A stretch of DNA of 24,715 nt, from positions 1 through 24,715 of the forward strand of contig NZ_JAMQJY010000009.1 of the NCBI RefSeq assembly GCF_023703085.1. Reading direction: 5' to 3'. The stretch comes from Alkalicoccobacillus plakortidis. Its GTDB lineage: Bacteria > Bacillota > Bacilli > Bacillales > Bacillaceae_D. The notes under the pieces were generated by a model, which saw only the letters and a program-made list of their open reading frames with translations, searched no databases and had not been told where the DNA came from. The position numbers were made by a program, and so were the translations under genes. Position 1 is the stretch's first letter. Every line of letters begins with the position of its first letter. Below, one piece after another: positions 13,775-20,044 of this stretch.

Positions 13775-14422
13775 TTAAAATTCTTTTCGTTTATAGACTT
13801 GAATAGAGACAATATAAGAGATAATAAAGAGAATAAAGTTTATGGTCATGAAGCTTAGTGAGAAGAGTAGATCGAGATTCATACCTTGAAATGCTTTAAC
13901 TGGTAGGAGTTCAAATATCAAAGCGCTTAGAAAAAAGAGTCCAATACCAGCTCCAAAACCAGTCATGGCTACAACTCCTGCTTTTTCAGTTCCTAGTATA
14001 TACGTTAATGGATAGGAGATAAAACCCATTGTAAAAGTAATTCCTAAGATATTCATTAATGAATAGACATAACTTATGCTAAGCTCAATACCAAAAAGAA
14101 GCTGCGCTAATAGATAGGTGATGCATGTGATAAGCAGGCCTAAAAAAGTAATCATTCCGAAAAATAAATAATGAGTTTGTACCACACGCTCTCGTTTCAC
14201 TGGTAAGGTCAATACATATTTACTCCATCCAGATTTCGCTTCTTGTTGAAGTACCTCTAGAGCAACAGACGCCATAAACGCCACAGGGAAAAATGCTGCA
14301 ACTCGTTGGAAGGCAGGGTTTTCAAAAAATACTAAAACCATAGATAATATAAAACCCAAAATAGCATAGCCCCATATCGACTTTTCCACCGAATAATATT
14401 GATTTAATATTAAACCTTTCAT
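13775..14422 (-). CDS. ABC-2 type transporter permease
   Basis: The 215-aa protein has six hydrophobic segments, for example W-G-Y-A-I-L-G-F-I-L-S-M-V-L-V-F and I-T-F-L-G-L-L-I-T-C-I-T-Y-L-L-A, with the ABC-2 signature region Q-E-A-K-S-G-W-S-K-Y-V-L-T-L-P-V-K-R (about residues 60-77) facing the ATPase. It should form the membrane channel with one or both ATPases encoded upstream. The start codon overlaps the previous stop as ATGA, giving tight coupling, and an AGAGGTG site is present. It is shorter than typical YtrC-type permeases. Confidence 0.88.
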   Translation of the reverse strand: MKGLILNQYYSVEKSIWGYAILGFILSMVLVFFENPAFQRVAAFFPVAFMASVALEVLQQEAKSGWSKYVLTLPVKRERVVQTHYLFFGMITFLGLLITCITYLLAQLLFGIELSISYVYSLMNILGITFTMGFISYPLTYILGTEKAGVVAMTGFGAGIGLFFLSALIFELLPVKAFQGMNLDLLFSLSFMTINFILFIISYIVSIQVYKRKEF

Positions 14423-15276
14423 ACTCGTTCACCTCTCATAATTAATAATGTCACATCATCGATAGAGAATCTTTTCGATTTCAGTGAGGATGGCAACTCT
14501 TCTTTATTTGAGACAAGAACATCAAAGAATGCATCATTTCCTCGTGTAGCCACTCTGATATTTGACGGAATATTCCGATATTCGATAGGATCACATTGGA
14601 CAATTCCATAGTTACCTAGTATCTCTTCCTTAGTCGCTTGCAACAGGATTTCTCCGCCTTTTATGAAAATTAGACTATCGGCAATTTGCTCGATGTCACT
14701 CGTAATATGAGAGGATAACAAAATACTACATTTTTGATCCTTTACAAAGTCTCGCAGGACCGTCAGTACGTCCTCTCTTCCGCCTGGATCAAGGCCAACC
14801 GTTGCTTCATCTAAAATTAATAGCTTTGCCTCATGAGAAAGGGCAACTGCAACGGATAGTTTCATAGACATTCCGCGCGAGAAGCTACTGACTAGTTTAT
14901 TCTTTGGCAATGAGAATAGTTGGATCAACTTGAAGTAAGTTTCTTTACTCCAATTCGCATAAATCTGCTGAAACACCCGATCCATCTTTGCCACGGTTAA
15001 ACCACCAGGTAGTTTTATTGTGTCAAAGACTGCTCCAATATCTTCGTTAATGTGCACATCTTTAGGATTTCTTTCTTCCCCAAAGATTTTGATGGTGCCA
15101 CTGTCTTTTTGAAGTGTTCCTAAAATCGATCCCATTGTTGTTGATTTTCCTGCTCCATTTTCACCAATAAATCCTACAATGGAGCCATATGGGATTGTAA
15201 AGGAGACATCCTTTAATCCAAAACTAGAATCAACGTACGTTTTTTGTAGTTGATTAACCTCGAGTATGCTTGTCAT
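14419..15276 (-). CDS. ABC transporter ATP-binding protein (BcrA/YtrB-type, second ATPase)
   Basis: The 285-aa ATPase shows Walker A G-E-N-G-A-G-K-S (38-45), an F-S-R-G-M signature in place of L-S-G-G-Q (132-136), Walker B L-L-I-L-D-E (152-157), D-loop G-L-D-P and switch H190 (S-S-H). The F-S-R-G-M signature and the roughly 80-residue C-terminal extension fit the BcrA/YtrB/YhcH drug and peptide export branch. The first base quartet ATGA overlaps the stop of the 100-aa membrane gene. It differs clearly from the first ATPase, so the complex may be a heterodimer. Confidence 0.92.
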   Translation of the reverse strand: MTSILEVNQLQKTYVDSSFGLKDVSFTIPYGSIVGFIGENGAGKSTTMGSILGTLQKDSGTIKIFGEERNPKDVHINEDIGAVFDTIKLPGGLTVAKMDRVFQQIYANWSKETYFKLIQLFSLPKNKLVSSFSRGMSMKLSVAVALSHEAKLLILDEATVGLDPGGREDVLTVLRDFVKDQKCSILLSSHITSDIEQIADSLIFIKGGEILLQATKEEILGNYGIVQCDPIEYRNIPSNIRVATRGNDAFFDVLVSNKEELPSSLKSKRFSIDDVTLLIMRGERV

Positions 15277-15575
15277 TGTTCTGTTCCTCCTTCTTTATCT
15301 AGCAATACATAAGAATAAAAGTCCCATATGATGCCCACTACCGCGCCTATCCCTAGAACTGTAATTAAGAAGTTGAATTCATACGATGAGAAAAAGGCAA
15401 ACTGATCAACAAACCAAGTCTCGGGTACAATTGATTGAATTCGTTGAAATACTTTATCACTCCACCCCGTTGGATTCCACGACGATTGATCAATTAAAAA
15501 GAGAACTAAATATACTCCACTAAATAATAAGATGGACCATATACACCTTTTCAACCATGAAACGATTTCTTCCAC
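15273..15575 (-). CDS. Small two-helix membrane protein of the ABC operon
   Basis: The 100-aa protein has two transmembrane helices (C-I-W-S-I-L-L-F-S-G-V-Y-L-V-L-F-L-I and L-I-T-V-L-G-I-G-A-V-V-G-I-I-W) joined by an aromatic-rich loop of about 40 residues (W-N-P-T-G-W, P-E-T-W-F). No family is recognised. It occupies the place where YtrC/YtrD-type permeases lie in the B. subtilis ytr operon, so it is probably an accessory subunit or a reduced permease. AGGAGGAGG lies directly upstream of ATG 15575, and its stop overlaps the next start. Confidence 0.78.
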   Translation of the reverse strand: MEEIVSWLKRCIWSILLFSGVYLVLFLIDQSSWNPTGWSDKVFQRIQSIVPETWFVDQFAFFSSYEFNFLITVLGIGAVVGIIWDFYSYVLLDKEGGTEQ

Positions 15576-15589
15576 TCATACTCCTCCTC

Positions 15590-16447
15590 CTAAGGTTTTC
15601 CCACCGTATATACCATAATGTCCTCAAGTGACGCGCGCTCCATGACAACGTGCTCACCCATTAATCGTTTAACGAGTTCTGCCTGATTGGTTAGTCCTTC
15701 AAAACCCACTGATGTTTCTCTGACCTGAACAAAGAGCGTACGAATATCCTTATCTAGCAATTCATTTGCACCACGAACAAGGTAGTGCTGGTCTGTGATG
15801 GTTTCTTTACTGTCACTAAACACAATTTTACCGTCATGAATAAAGGTAATGTAATCGGCGATCTGCTCCAAGTCGCTTGTAATATGTGAAGAAAAGAAGA
15901 TGGCCTTTTCTTCATCTTGAATCACTTCGGCTAATAAATTCAGGATCTCTCTTCTACTTATAGGGTCCAATCCAGATGTCGGCTCATCTAAAATGATTAA
16001 GTCTGCATGATGGGACAGAGCTATGGCAATAGAAAGCTTGGTCCCCATGCCCTTTGACAGTTGGTTAATTTTCCGCTTCCACGGCAACTCTAATCGCTCC
16101 ATATACGATGCAAAGACCTGGTCATCCCAATTTGTATAAAACGTAGCAATCACTTTCTTCATCTTTTCTATTGTCATGTGCCCATACAGATGATGATCTG
16201 CATAAATAAAGCCAATTCGTTGCTTAATCTTATTCATCTGAGTCGAATAATCATCGCCAAACACTTTGATTGATCCTGAATCTGCTTCAAGAAGGTTCAA
16301 CATTAATTTGATCGTTGTGGTTTTCCCGGCTCCATTTGGACCAATAAAACCAGTGATAAATCCCTTCTTCACTGAAAATGATAGATCTTTTAATGCAAAC
16401 TCTTTGTATGCTTTGTTTACATTTTGAAGTGTGATCACATCCTCCAC
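15590..16447 (-). CDS. ABC transporter ATP-binding protein (YtrB/YhcG-type, first ATPase)
   Basis: The 285-aa ATPase contains Walker A G-P-N-G-A-G-K-T (36-43), signature L-S-K-G-M (130-134), Walker B L-I-I-L-D-E-P-T (150-157), D-loop G-L-D-P and switch H188. It resembles YtrB-like ATPases linked to cell-wall antibiotic stress. The start is GTG 16447, whose G is the last base of the GntR gene's TAG; GGAGGA upstream serves as ribosome site. It is the first transporter gene after the regulator, as in ytrAB. Confidence 0.92.
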   Translation of the reverse strand: MEDVITLQNVNKAYKEFALKDLSFSVKKGFITGFIGPNGAGKTTTIKLMLNLLEADSGSIKVFGDDYSTQMNKIKQRIGFIYADHHLYGHMTIEKMKKVIATFYTNWDDQVFASYMERLELPWKRKINQLSKGMGTKLSIAIALSHHADLIILDEPTSGLDPISRREILNLLAEVIQDEEKAIFFSSHITSDLEQIADYITFIHDGKIVFSDSKETITDQHYLVRGANELLDKDIRTLFVQVRETSVGFEGLTNQAELVKRLMGEHVVMERASLEDIMVYTVGKP

Positions 16448-16824
16448 TACTCTTCCTCCTCATAAAGCATCCGCAACAATTCCTCTAGCTGTTGATAGGA
16501 AATATTTAAATTCTTACTCTCTGTGACAATGGCAGCTAGCTCTTCCTCTACCATCTTCAGTCGTTTCTCGTGAATCAGGTCATTGTTGTGACCTGCGACA
16601 AAAGAACCCTTTCCGACAAAGGATGTGATGAACCCATCGCGCTCTAACTCCTCATACGCTCGCTTTGTAGTGATGACACTAATGCGAAGATCTTGCGCGA
16701 GACGCCGCATAGATGGCAACGGATCTCCCTCTTTCAGTTCATCTCGTAAAATACTTTGTTTGATTTGATTCTTTATCTGTAAATAAATCGGTTCTTGAGA
16801 TGAGTTGGATAAATTAATATTCAT
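16447..16824 (-). CDS. YtrA-type GntR family repressor
   Basis: The 125-aa protein has an N-terminal winged helix (P-I-Y-L-Q-I-K-N-Q-I-K-Q-S-I, then L-P-S-M-R-R-L-A-Q-D-L-R-I-S-V-I-T-T-K-R-A-Y-E-E-L-E-R-D-G) and only a short helical C-terminus, the hallmark of the YtrA subfamily. ATG 16824 is preferred over 16884: GAGG lies five bases upstream, the length then equals that of YtrA, and the longer version would place the promoter and operator inside the coding region. It should repress its own ABC operon and be released by a cell-envelope signal. Confidence 0.9.
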   Translation of the reverse strand: MNINLSNSSQEPIYLQIKNQIKQSILRDELKEGDPLPSMRRLAQDLRISVITTKRAYEELERDGFITSFVGKGSFVAGHNNDLIHEKRLKMVEEELAAIVTESKNLNISYQQLEELLRMLYEEEE

Positions 16825-16854
16825 ATTAACCTCGCTAATGTGATCTTTGTTTAT

Positions 16855-16884
16855 ATTGTATATAACCATTATATACAATGTCAA
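16855..16884 (-). promoter_or_regulatory. GntR operator overlapping the operon promoter
   Basis: The inverted repeat ATTGTATATAA - CCA - TTATATACAAT (16855-16879) has perfect 11-bp arms. A perfect -35 TTGACA (16884-16879, minus strand) touches it. The best -10, TATACA at 16-bp or TACAAT at 19-bp spacing, lies inside the other arm. A bound repressor dimer would cover the whole promoter. Confidence 0.82.
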
Positions 16885-16953
16885 ACATTTTACAGGTATT
16901 GGTTTATAAAATTGATATGTATGACAAAAATAGTTGATGGTATATGAGACTCC

Positions 16954-17366
16954 TTCTGGGTTGTTATCGTCTCTGTCTTGGCTCGTTACCCTCTCTCCTG
17001 GCCTGTTAGCTCTCTCTTTTGGCTCGTTACCTCCTCTCCTGGCCTGTTACCTCTCAGCTTTGGCTTGTTACCACCTCTCCTGGCCTGTTAGCTCTCTCTT
17101 TTGGCTTGTTACCCTCTCCCCTGGCCTGTTAGCTCTCTCTTTTGGCTCGTTACCTCCTCTCCTGGCCTGTTACCTCTCTCTTTTGGCTCGTTACCACCTC
17201 TCCTGGCCTGTTACCTCTCTCTTTTGGCTCGTTACCCTCTCCCCTGGCCTGTTAGCTCTCTCTTTTGGCTCGTTACCTCCTCTCCTGGCCTGTTAGGTTC
17301 ACTCTTTGGCTCATTACCTCTTTCTCCCGTCCTATTAGTTCCCACTCTCACCTCATCACCCTATTA
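16954..17366. repeat. 41-bp dimeric tandem array B (alternating 21/20-bp units)
   Basis: About 20 units are built around GTTA. Most of the array alternates TTGGCTCGTTACC-type and TGGCCTGTTA-type monomers. GTTA positions 16985, 17005, 17026, 17046, 17067, 17087, 17108, 17128, 17149, 17169, 17190, 17210, 17231, 17251, 17272, 17292 step exactly 20/21 throughout. Edge units are degenerate. The + strand is pyrimidine-rich. The array fills the divergent gap between the GntR promoter and the next gene. Long ORFs across it are artefacts with a 41-residue period. Confidence 0.9.
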
Positions 17367-17387
17367 ATGTTTCACATTCTAAATTAA

Positions 17388-17400
17388 GGATATTATATCC
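17388..17400. promoter_or_regulatory. Palindrome GGATAT-T-ATATCC
   Basis: A perfect 6-bp-arm palindrome with one central base lies 27 bases before ATG 17428. It is a candidate protein site in the leader of the anchored protein gene. Confidence 0.35.
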
Positions 17401-17427
17401 AAAAAGCACGTATTGAGAGGTGTCATT

Positions 17428-17889
17428 ATGTCTAAGCGAATCATCTATATACTCATAATCTTCTCTATACTTGGTATTGGTCTATTCATACTCATAAATA
17501 ATACAAAGTACACAAGCTTTGATGAGTTATACTTGGATCAGATCAACGAGGAATCAACCATTCAAAAAATAGATATTACAATCGATTCCAATTTAGATAG
17601 TAGAACAACGTCCATTGAAGATGAATCAATCATTGCTCATATCCTAAGCGACCTCTCATCAATTGAATTAAAAGAGGAGAATGAGACCATAGATAATCAC
17701 ACACATAGGGTCTCGATTACGACAACAAATCAATTAGAGGACCGGTTATTTTCTACAGAGGTAATCAATTTAAAAATGAATCATCAATTTTTTAATCAAT
17801 ATCGAATCGTCAGTGAGACCCATCACTTAGCTACCATTAACTCACTTGTTGAAAGGGATGATATTGAATGGGATACTCGTCCGAATTGA
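17428..17889 (+). CDS. Hypothetical membrane-anchored protein
   Basis: The 153-aa protein starts M-S-K-R then one hydrophobic helix (I-I-Y-I-L-I-I-F-S-I-L-G-I-G-L-F-I-L-I), followed by an acidic extracytoplasmic part rich in I, S, T and E/D. No family is recognised. ATG 17428 is preferred over TTG 17413 because AGAGGTG lies about five bases before it. The predicted topology, with an anchor and an exposed beta-rich domain, resembles the 10303-10842 protein, but no sequence identity is visible. Confidence 0.72.
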   Translation: MSKRIIYILIIFSILGIGLFILINNTKYTSFDELYLDQINEESTIQKIDITIDSNLDSRTTSIEDESIIAHILSDLSSIELKEENETIDNHTHRVSITTTNQLEDRLFSTEVINLKMNHQFFNQYRIVSETHHLATINSLVERDDIEWDTRPN

Positions 17890-17999
17890 GTAATGGGAAT
17901 GGTCCCCTGCATAAACCTCTCGTACTCTGTATCTATTTAGCTGAAAGTATGAGATAATGAAGATAGACAGCAAGCCAATCACTAAAGGAGTTGATCCGT

Positions 18000-18173
18000 T
18001 TGTACACAGTCATTCGTACATTTAACGGTGAAACGAAAACTTTAAAGGCTTCAAACAGTCATTTGGATAAATCCTTTTTGGAATTCGTTGATGCAGAAAT
18101 GCTCGCGAAGCAGCTGAACAACAATGCTCGTCCTGGCTATCAATGGACGGTTAGAACAAACGATACTGAGTGA
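18000..18173 (+). CDS. Small protein, tandem paralogue 1
   Basis: This 57-aa protein starts at TTG 18000 (AAAGGAG nine bases upstream). The start is placed there because the next small protein begins M-Y at the corresponding position. Comparison: x-Y-x-V-x-x-T-x-x-x-x-T-K-x-L near the N-terminus, then S-N-x-x-L-x-K-S/T-F, A-x-x-x-A, and a final W-x-V. No known family is recognised. The soluble alpha/beta pattern could be a small binding protein. The stop lies within a strong terminator that separates the pair. Confidence 0.65.
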   Translation: MYTVIRTFNGETKTLKASNSHLDKSFLEFVDAEMLAKQLNNNARPGYQWTVRTNDTE

Positions 18174-18201
18174 ATAGGTGACTGCCTGTTCACTCTTTTT
18201 T
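18168..18201 (+). terminator. Intrinsic terminator between the small paralogues
   Basis: GAGTGAATAGG and CCTGTTCACTC form an 11-bp stem (one T-G pair) with loop TGACTG, followed by six T. Only 39 bases remain before the next start, with no clear promoter, so the second gene may depend on read-through. Confidence 0.88.
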
Positions 18202-18240
18202 AGAAAAAACGATTGGCCAATTAATGAAAAGAGGTGCTTC

Positions 18241-18423
18241 ATGTATAGAATCGTATGTACAACCATCAAACACACAAAGTCATTGCATAGAACGCATAAT
18301 AACTTGTCAGAGAAAACCTTCACCACTCTTCAAGAGGCAAAAGCCGTAGCCAACGAAAAAAACCAGGAAAATGCTGCGACTCATATTTGGTCAGTTGAAC
18401 AGGTTTGGTCTATTTCAAAGTAA
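18241..18423 (+). CDS. Small protein, tandem paralogue 2
   Basis: The 60-aa protein begins M-Y-R-I-V-C-T-T-I-K-H-T-K-S-L-H-R and shares spaced residues with the upstream small protein (Y, T, T-K-x-L, L-x-x-K-x-F, the Ala pair, W-x-V near the end). ATG 18241 has AGAGGTG four bases upstream; an earlier in-frame ATG at 18178 lies in the terminator and is rejected. It is not assignable to a known family. Its 3' end overlaps the decayed PPOX gene on the other strand by nine bases. Confidence 0.65.
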   Translation: MYRIVCTTIKHTKSLHRTHNNLSEKTFTTLQEAKAVANEKNQENAATHIWSVEQVWSISK

Positions 18424-18895
18424 CGATGAGTACATTTTTTCTATAGCTTTTTTCAGTAGATCTTCCACTTGTTCCAAGCTAGTATCTTGCAGCTTTGCGT
18501 AAGCATGCAAGATCTTGGAAGCAGAGGGTCACTCGTTTTAATTAACCCAAGAAGTTGGGTCCCACAATTTAGATCGTCTAAATGCTTTGGCACGGTGAAT
18601 GAAGCATTCTTCCACCTTTACACCAATAGCCAAAACAGGTACCTTTCCCCTTACCTCCATTTGACTAAGTAATTCCTCATCTTTAACCAGAACAGCTTTT
18701 TCGTTTACTCGTAAAGTCTCTTCTAATCCAAGAATGAGAAAGAGCAAGCCAATTCTTGGATTAGAGAGAATAATAACCATTGAATCTGCTCGCTATACAC
18801 TTGTCACTCGGGAATGAGTAGCTGCTCTTCATTTAATATAAAAACAAGTCCAGAACAGATAAGACTGTATCGTTAAAAGCAAATGCTCCTCGCAT
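18415..18895 (-). pseudogene. Decayed pyridoxamine 5'-phosphate oxidase-like FMN-binding protein
   Basis: Several conserved blocks of the PPOX/FMN family of about 200 aa (MSMEG_1061/DR2398-like) can be read on the minus strand, but not in one frame. V-F-I-L-N-E-E-Q-L-L-I-P-E occurs near 18842-18804. After a damaged stretch with a one-base loss, D-S-M-V-I-I-L-S-N-P-R-I-G-L-L-F-L follows from about 18785. E-E-C-F-I-H-R-A-K-A-F-R-R-S-K-L-W-D-P-T-S-W then continues to 18540. Two in-frame stops interrupt the tail, which reads on as A-S-K-I-L-H-A-Y-A-K-L-Q and ends at 18415. The first third of the gene is missing. Multiple independent lesions mean true decay, not a reading error. Confidence 0.8.
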
Positions 18896-18971
18896 GTCTA
18901 TATTACTCCTTTCACATTCTTCTTTTTTTAGATATACTTTCCCTCTAATCAACTAAAAAGGAATGTTTCTA

Positions 18972-19301
18972 ATGAATGATCTAGTGAGTACAGATCGCAC
19001 AATCAATAAGGGAATCATATTCAAGTGGTTTTTAGGTATAGCTGAAGCGAGTCTCGCATTTCCGGTTTTCGGTGGTGTTTTTATTGCTGAGTTGCTATGG
19101 ATTCCATTACTCATCATGCTAATTATGCATATTATCGGCTTAAAGATATCGAAAAAAGCCCACCTATCAAGGACTGGGCATATTCTGGGTATCATCACCT
19201 CCGCTTTGGGCATCATACCTGTTATTGGCTGGACCCTACATCTCATTACTGCTTATCACTTGTTATATGAGGCTTCTATGAAGTCGAAAGAAAGTGACTG
19301 A
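18972..19301 (+). CDS. Hypothetical membrane protein with about three helices
   Basis: The 109-aa protein has hydrophobic segments F-P-V-F-G-G-V-F-I-A-E-L-L-W-I-P-L-L-I-M-L-I-M-H-I-I-G, I-L-G-I-I-T-S-A-L-G-I-I-P-V-I-G-W and L-H-L-I-T-A-Y-H-L-L, with a short basic loop K-I-S-K-K between. The second ATG, 18972, is preferred over 18963 because AAGGA would abut the first. No family is recognised with confidence. Its stop lies inside a terminator stem shared with the convergent gene. Confidence 0.75.
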   Translation: MNDLVSTDRTINKGIIFKWFLGIAEASLAFPVFGGVFIAELLWIPLLIMLIMHIIGLKISKKAHLSRTGHILGIITSALGIIPVIGWTLHLITAYHLLYEASMKSKESD

Positions 19302-19327
19302 TCAAATTGAACAGTCACTTTCTTTTT
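19290..19327 (+). terminator. Intrinsic terminator, 11-bp stem
   Basis: GAAAGTGACTG pairs perfectly with CAGTCACTTTC and is followed by five T. Both convergent genes end inside the stem (stops at 19299-19301 and 19315-19317). Confidence 0.92.
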
Positions 19328-19536
19328 AGTCGTGTTAACTCAATTGATAATTCTTTTTGTGTTTGTTGAAGCTTTTTAATAGCCACAAGCATTTCAAGGC
19401 GGTATTTTTTCTGACTTTTAATATGTTTATTGTATGTTAATTTGTATTGATGTCTTTTGGTAACAGTTGTTACAAATAAAACAAAGCTTACAAAAGAACC
19501 TATCCAAAAAAGATATAAGGGCAATAATTGTAACAT
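19315..19536 (-). CDS. Small membrane protein with coiled-coil tail (73 aa)
   Basis: One or two N-terminal hydrophobic segments (L-L-P-L-Y-L-F-W-I-G-S-F-V-S-F-V-L-F-V) are followed by a strongly basic, heptad-like tail ending L-S-I-E-L-T-R-L-K-R-K. The start has an AAAGGAG site six bases upstream. It lies 16 bp after the 77-aa gene on the same strand; the two share size and layout and probably act together. No family is recognised. Confidence 0.72.
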   Translation of the reverse strand: MLQLLPLYLFWIGSFVSFVLFVTTVTKRHQYKLTYNKHIKSQKKYRLEMLVAIKKLQQTQKELSIELTRLKRK

Positions 19537-19552
19537 CTTTTTCTCCTTTGAT

Positions 19553-19786
19553 TTACTCTTGATGATCTTCTTGTACTAATCCCTTTCGAATGAGCTTAAC
19601 CTCTTCAAGCATTTGTGTTTGAGTTGATGAAATTTCATCAATTGTATTCTTTAAAGCCTGACGATCCTCCCGCGCTTTATCAATCGCCTTCATTCCATCT
19701 TCACTGGCTTTCCCTGCTTTTATTAAAACAATAATAAGTAAGGTAAAAACAGCGATCCCAATAATTATTAATATAAGTGACTCCAT
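19553..19786 (-). CDS. Small membrane protein with coiled-coil tail (77 aa)
   Basis: A single N-terminal helix (L-I-L-I-I-I-G-I-A-V-F-T-L-L-I-I-V-L-I) is followed by a charged helix (K-A-I-D-K-A-R-E-D-R-Q-A-L-K) and a possible coiled coil (T-Q-M-L-E-E-V-K-L-I-R-K). AAAGGGGA lies about 12 bases before ATG 19786. It forms a two-gene unit with the 73-aa gene. Function is unknown; the layout matches the 46-aa protein at 6232-6372. Confidence 0.72.
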   Translation of the reverse strand: MESLILIIIGIAVFTLLIIVLIKAGKASEDGMKAIDKAREDRQALKNTIDEISSTQTQMLEEVKLIRKGLVQEDHQE

Positions 19787-19908
19787 TGCTTCTCAATCCC
19801 CTTTATTTTTATCTAGTTCCATCTTAACATTACATGGCATTTATTTGGATAAAAAGGGTATGATACTTCATAAAAGATAGGGTTAAGAATTTGTAAGTTT
19901 CCCTTCGT

Positions 19909-19937
19909 AAAAAACACCTATTACATAAGTGTTTTTT
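19909..19937 (+). terminator. Orphan terminator-like hairpin upstream of the symporter gene
   Basis: AAAAAACAC and GTGTTTTTT pair perfectly across an 11-base loop, so the structure ends in a U-run. No gene on the + strand ends here. It lies 107 bases before the symporter start. It could end a small RNA, act as an attenuator, or terminate in either direction. Confidence 0.55.
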
Positions 19938-20044
19938 ATAATTTGAATCATTTACCACAAACAAAACGATAAATAATAGTTTGAAACTCTAATAAAAAGG
20001 AAATTCACTAGATAGTTCATTCATTCACAAAGGAGAGAAGAGCA

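Noticed and set aside
16825..16884. Longer GntR start at 16884
   Set aside because: It would place the -35, operator and -10 inside the coding sequence and has no ribosome site; ATG 16824 fits the family length.
16934..17367. Long open frames of 120 and 88 codons across array B
   Set aside because: They follow the 41-bp repeat, giving a 41-residue period. They have no ribosome site, and their composition (L, S, P, W, C) is that of the repeat; other frames are open too.
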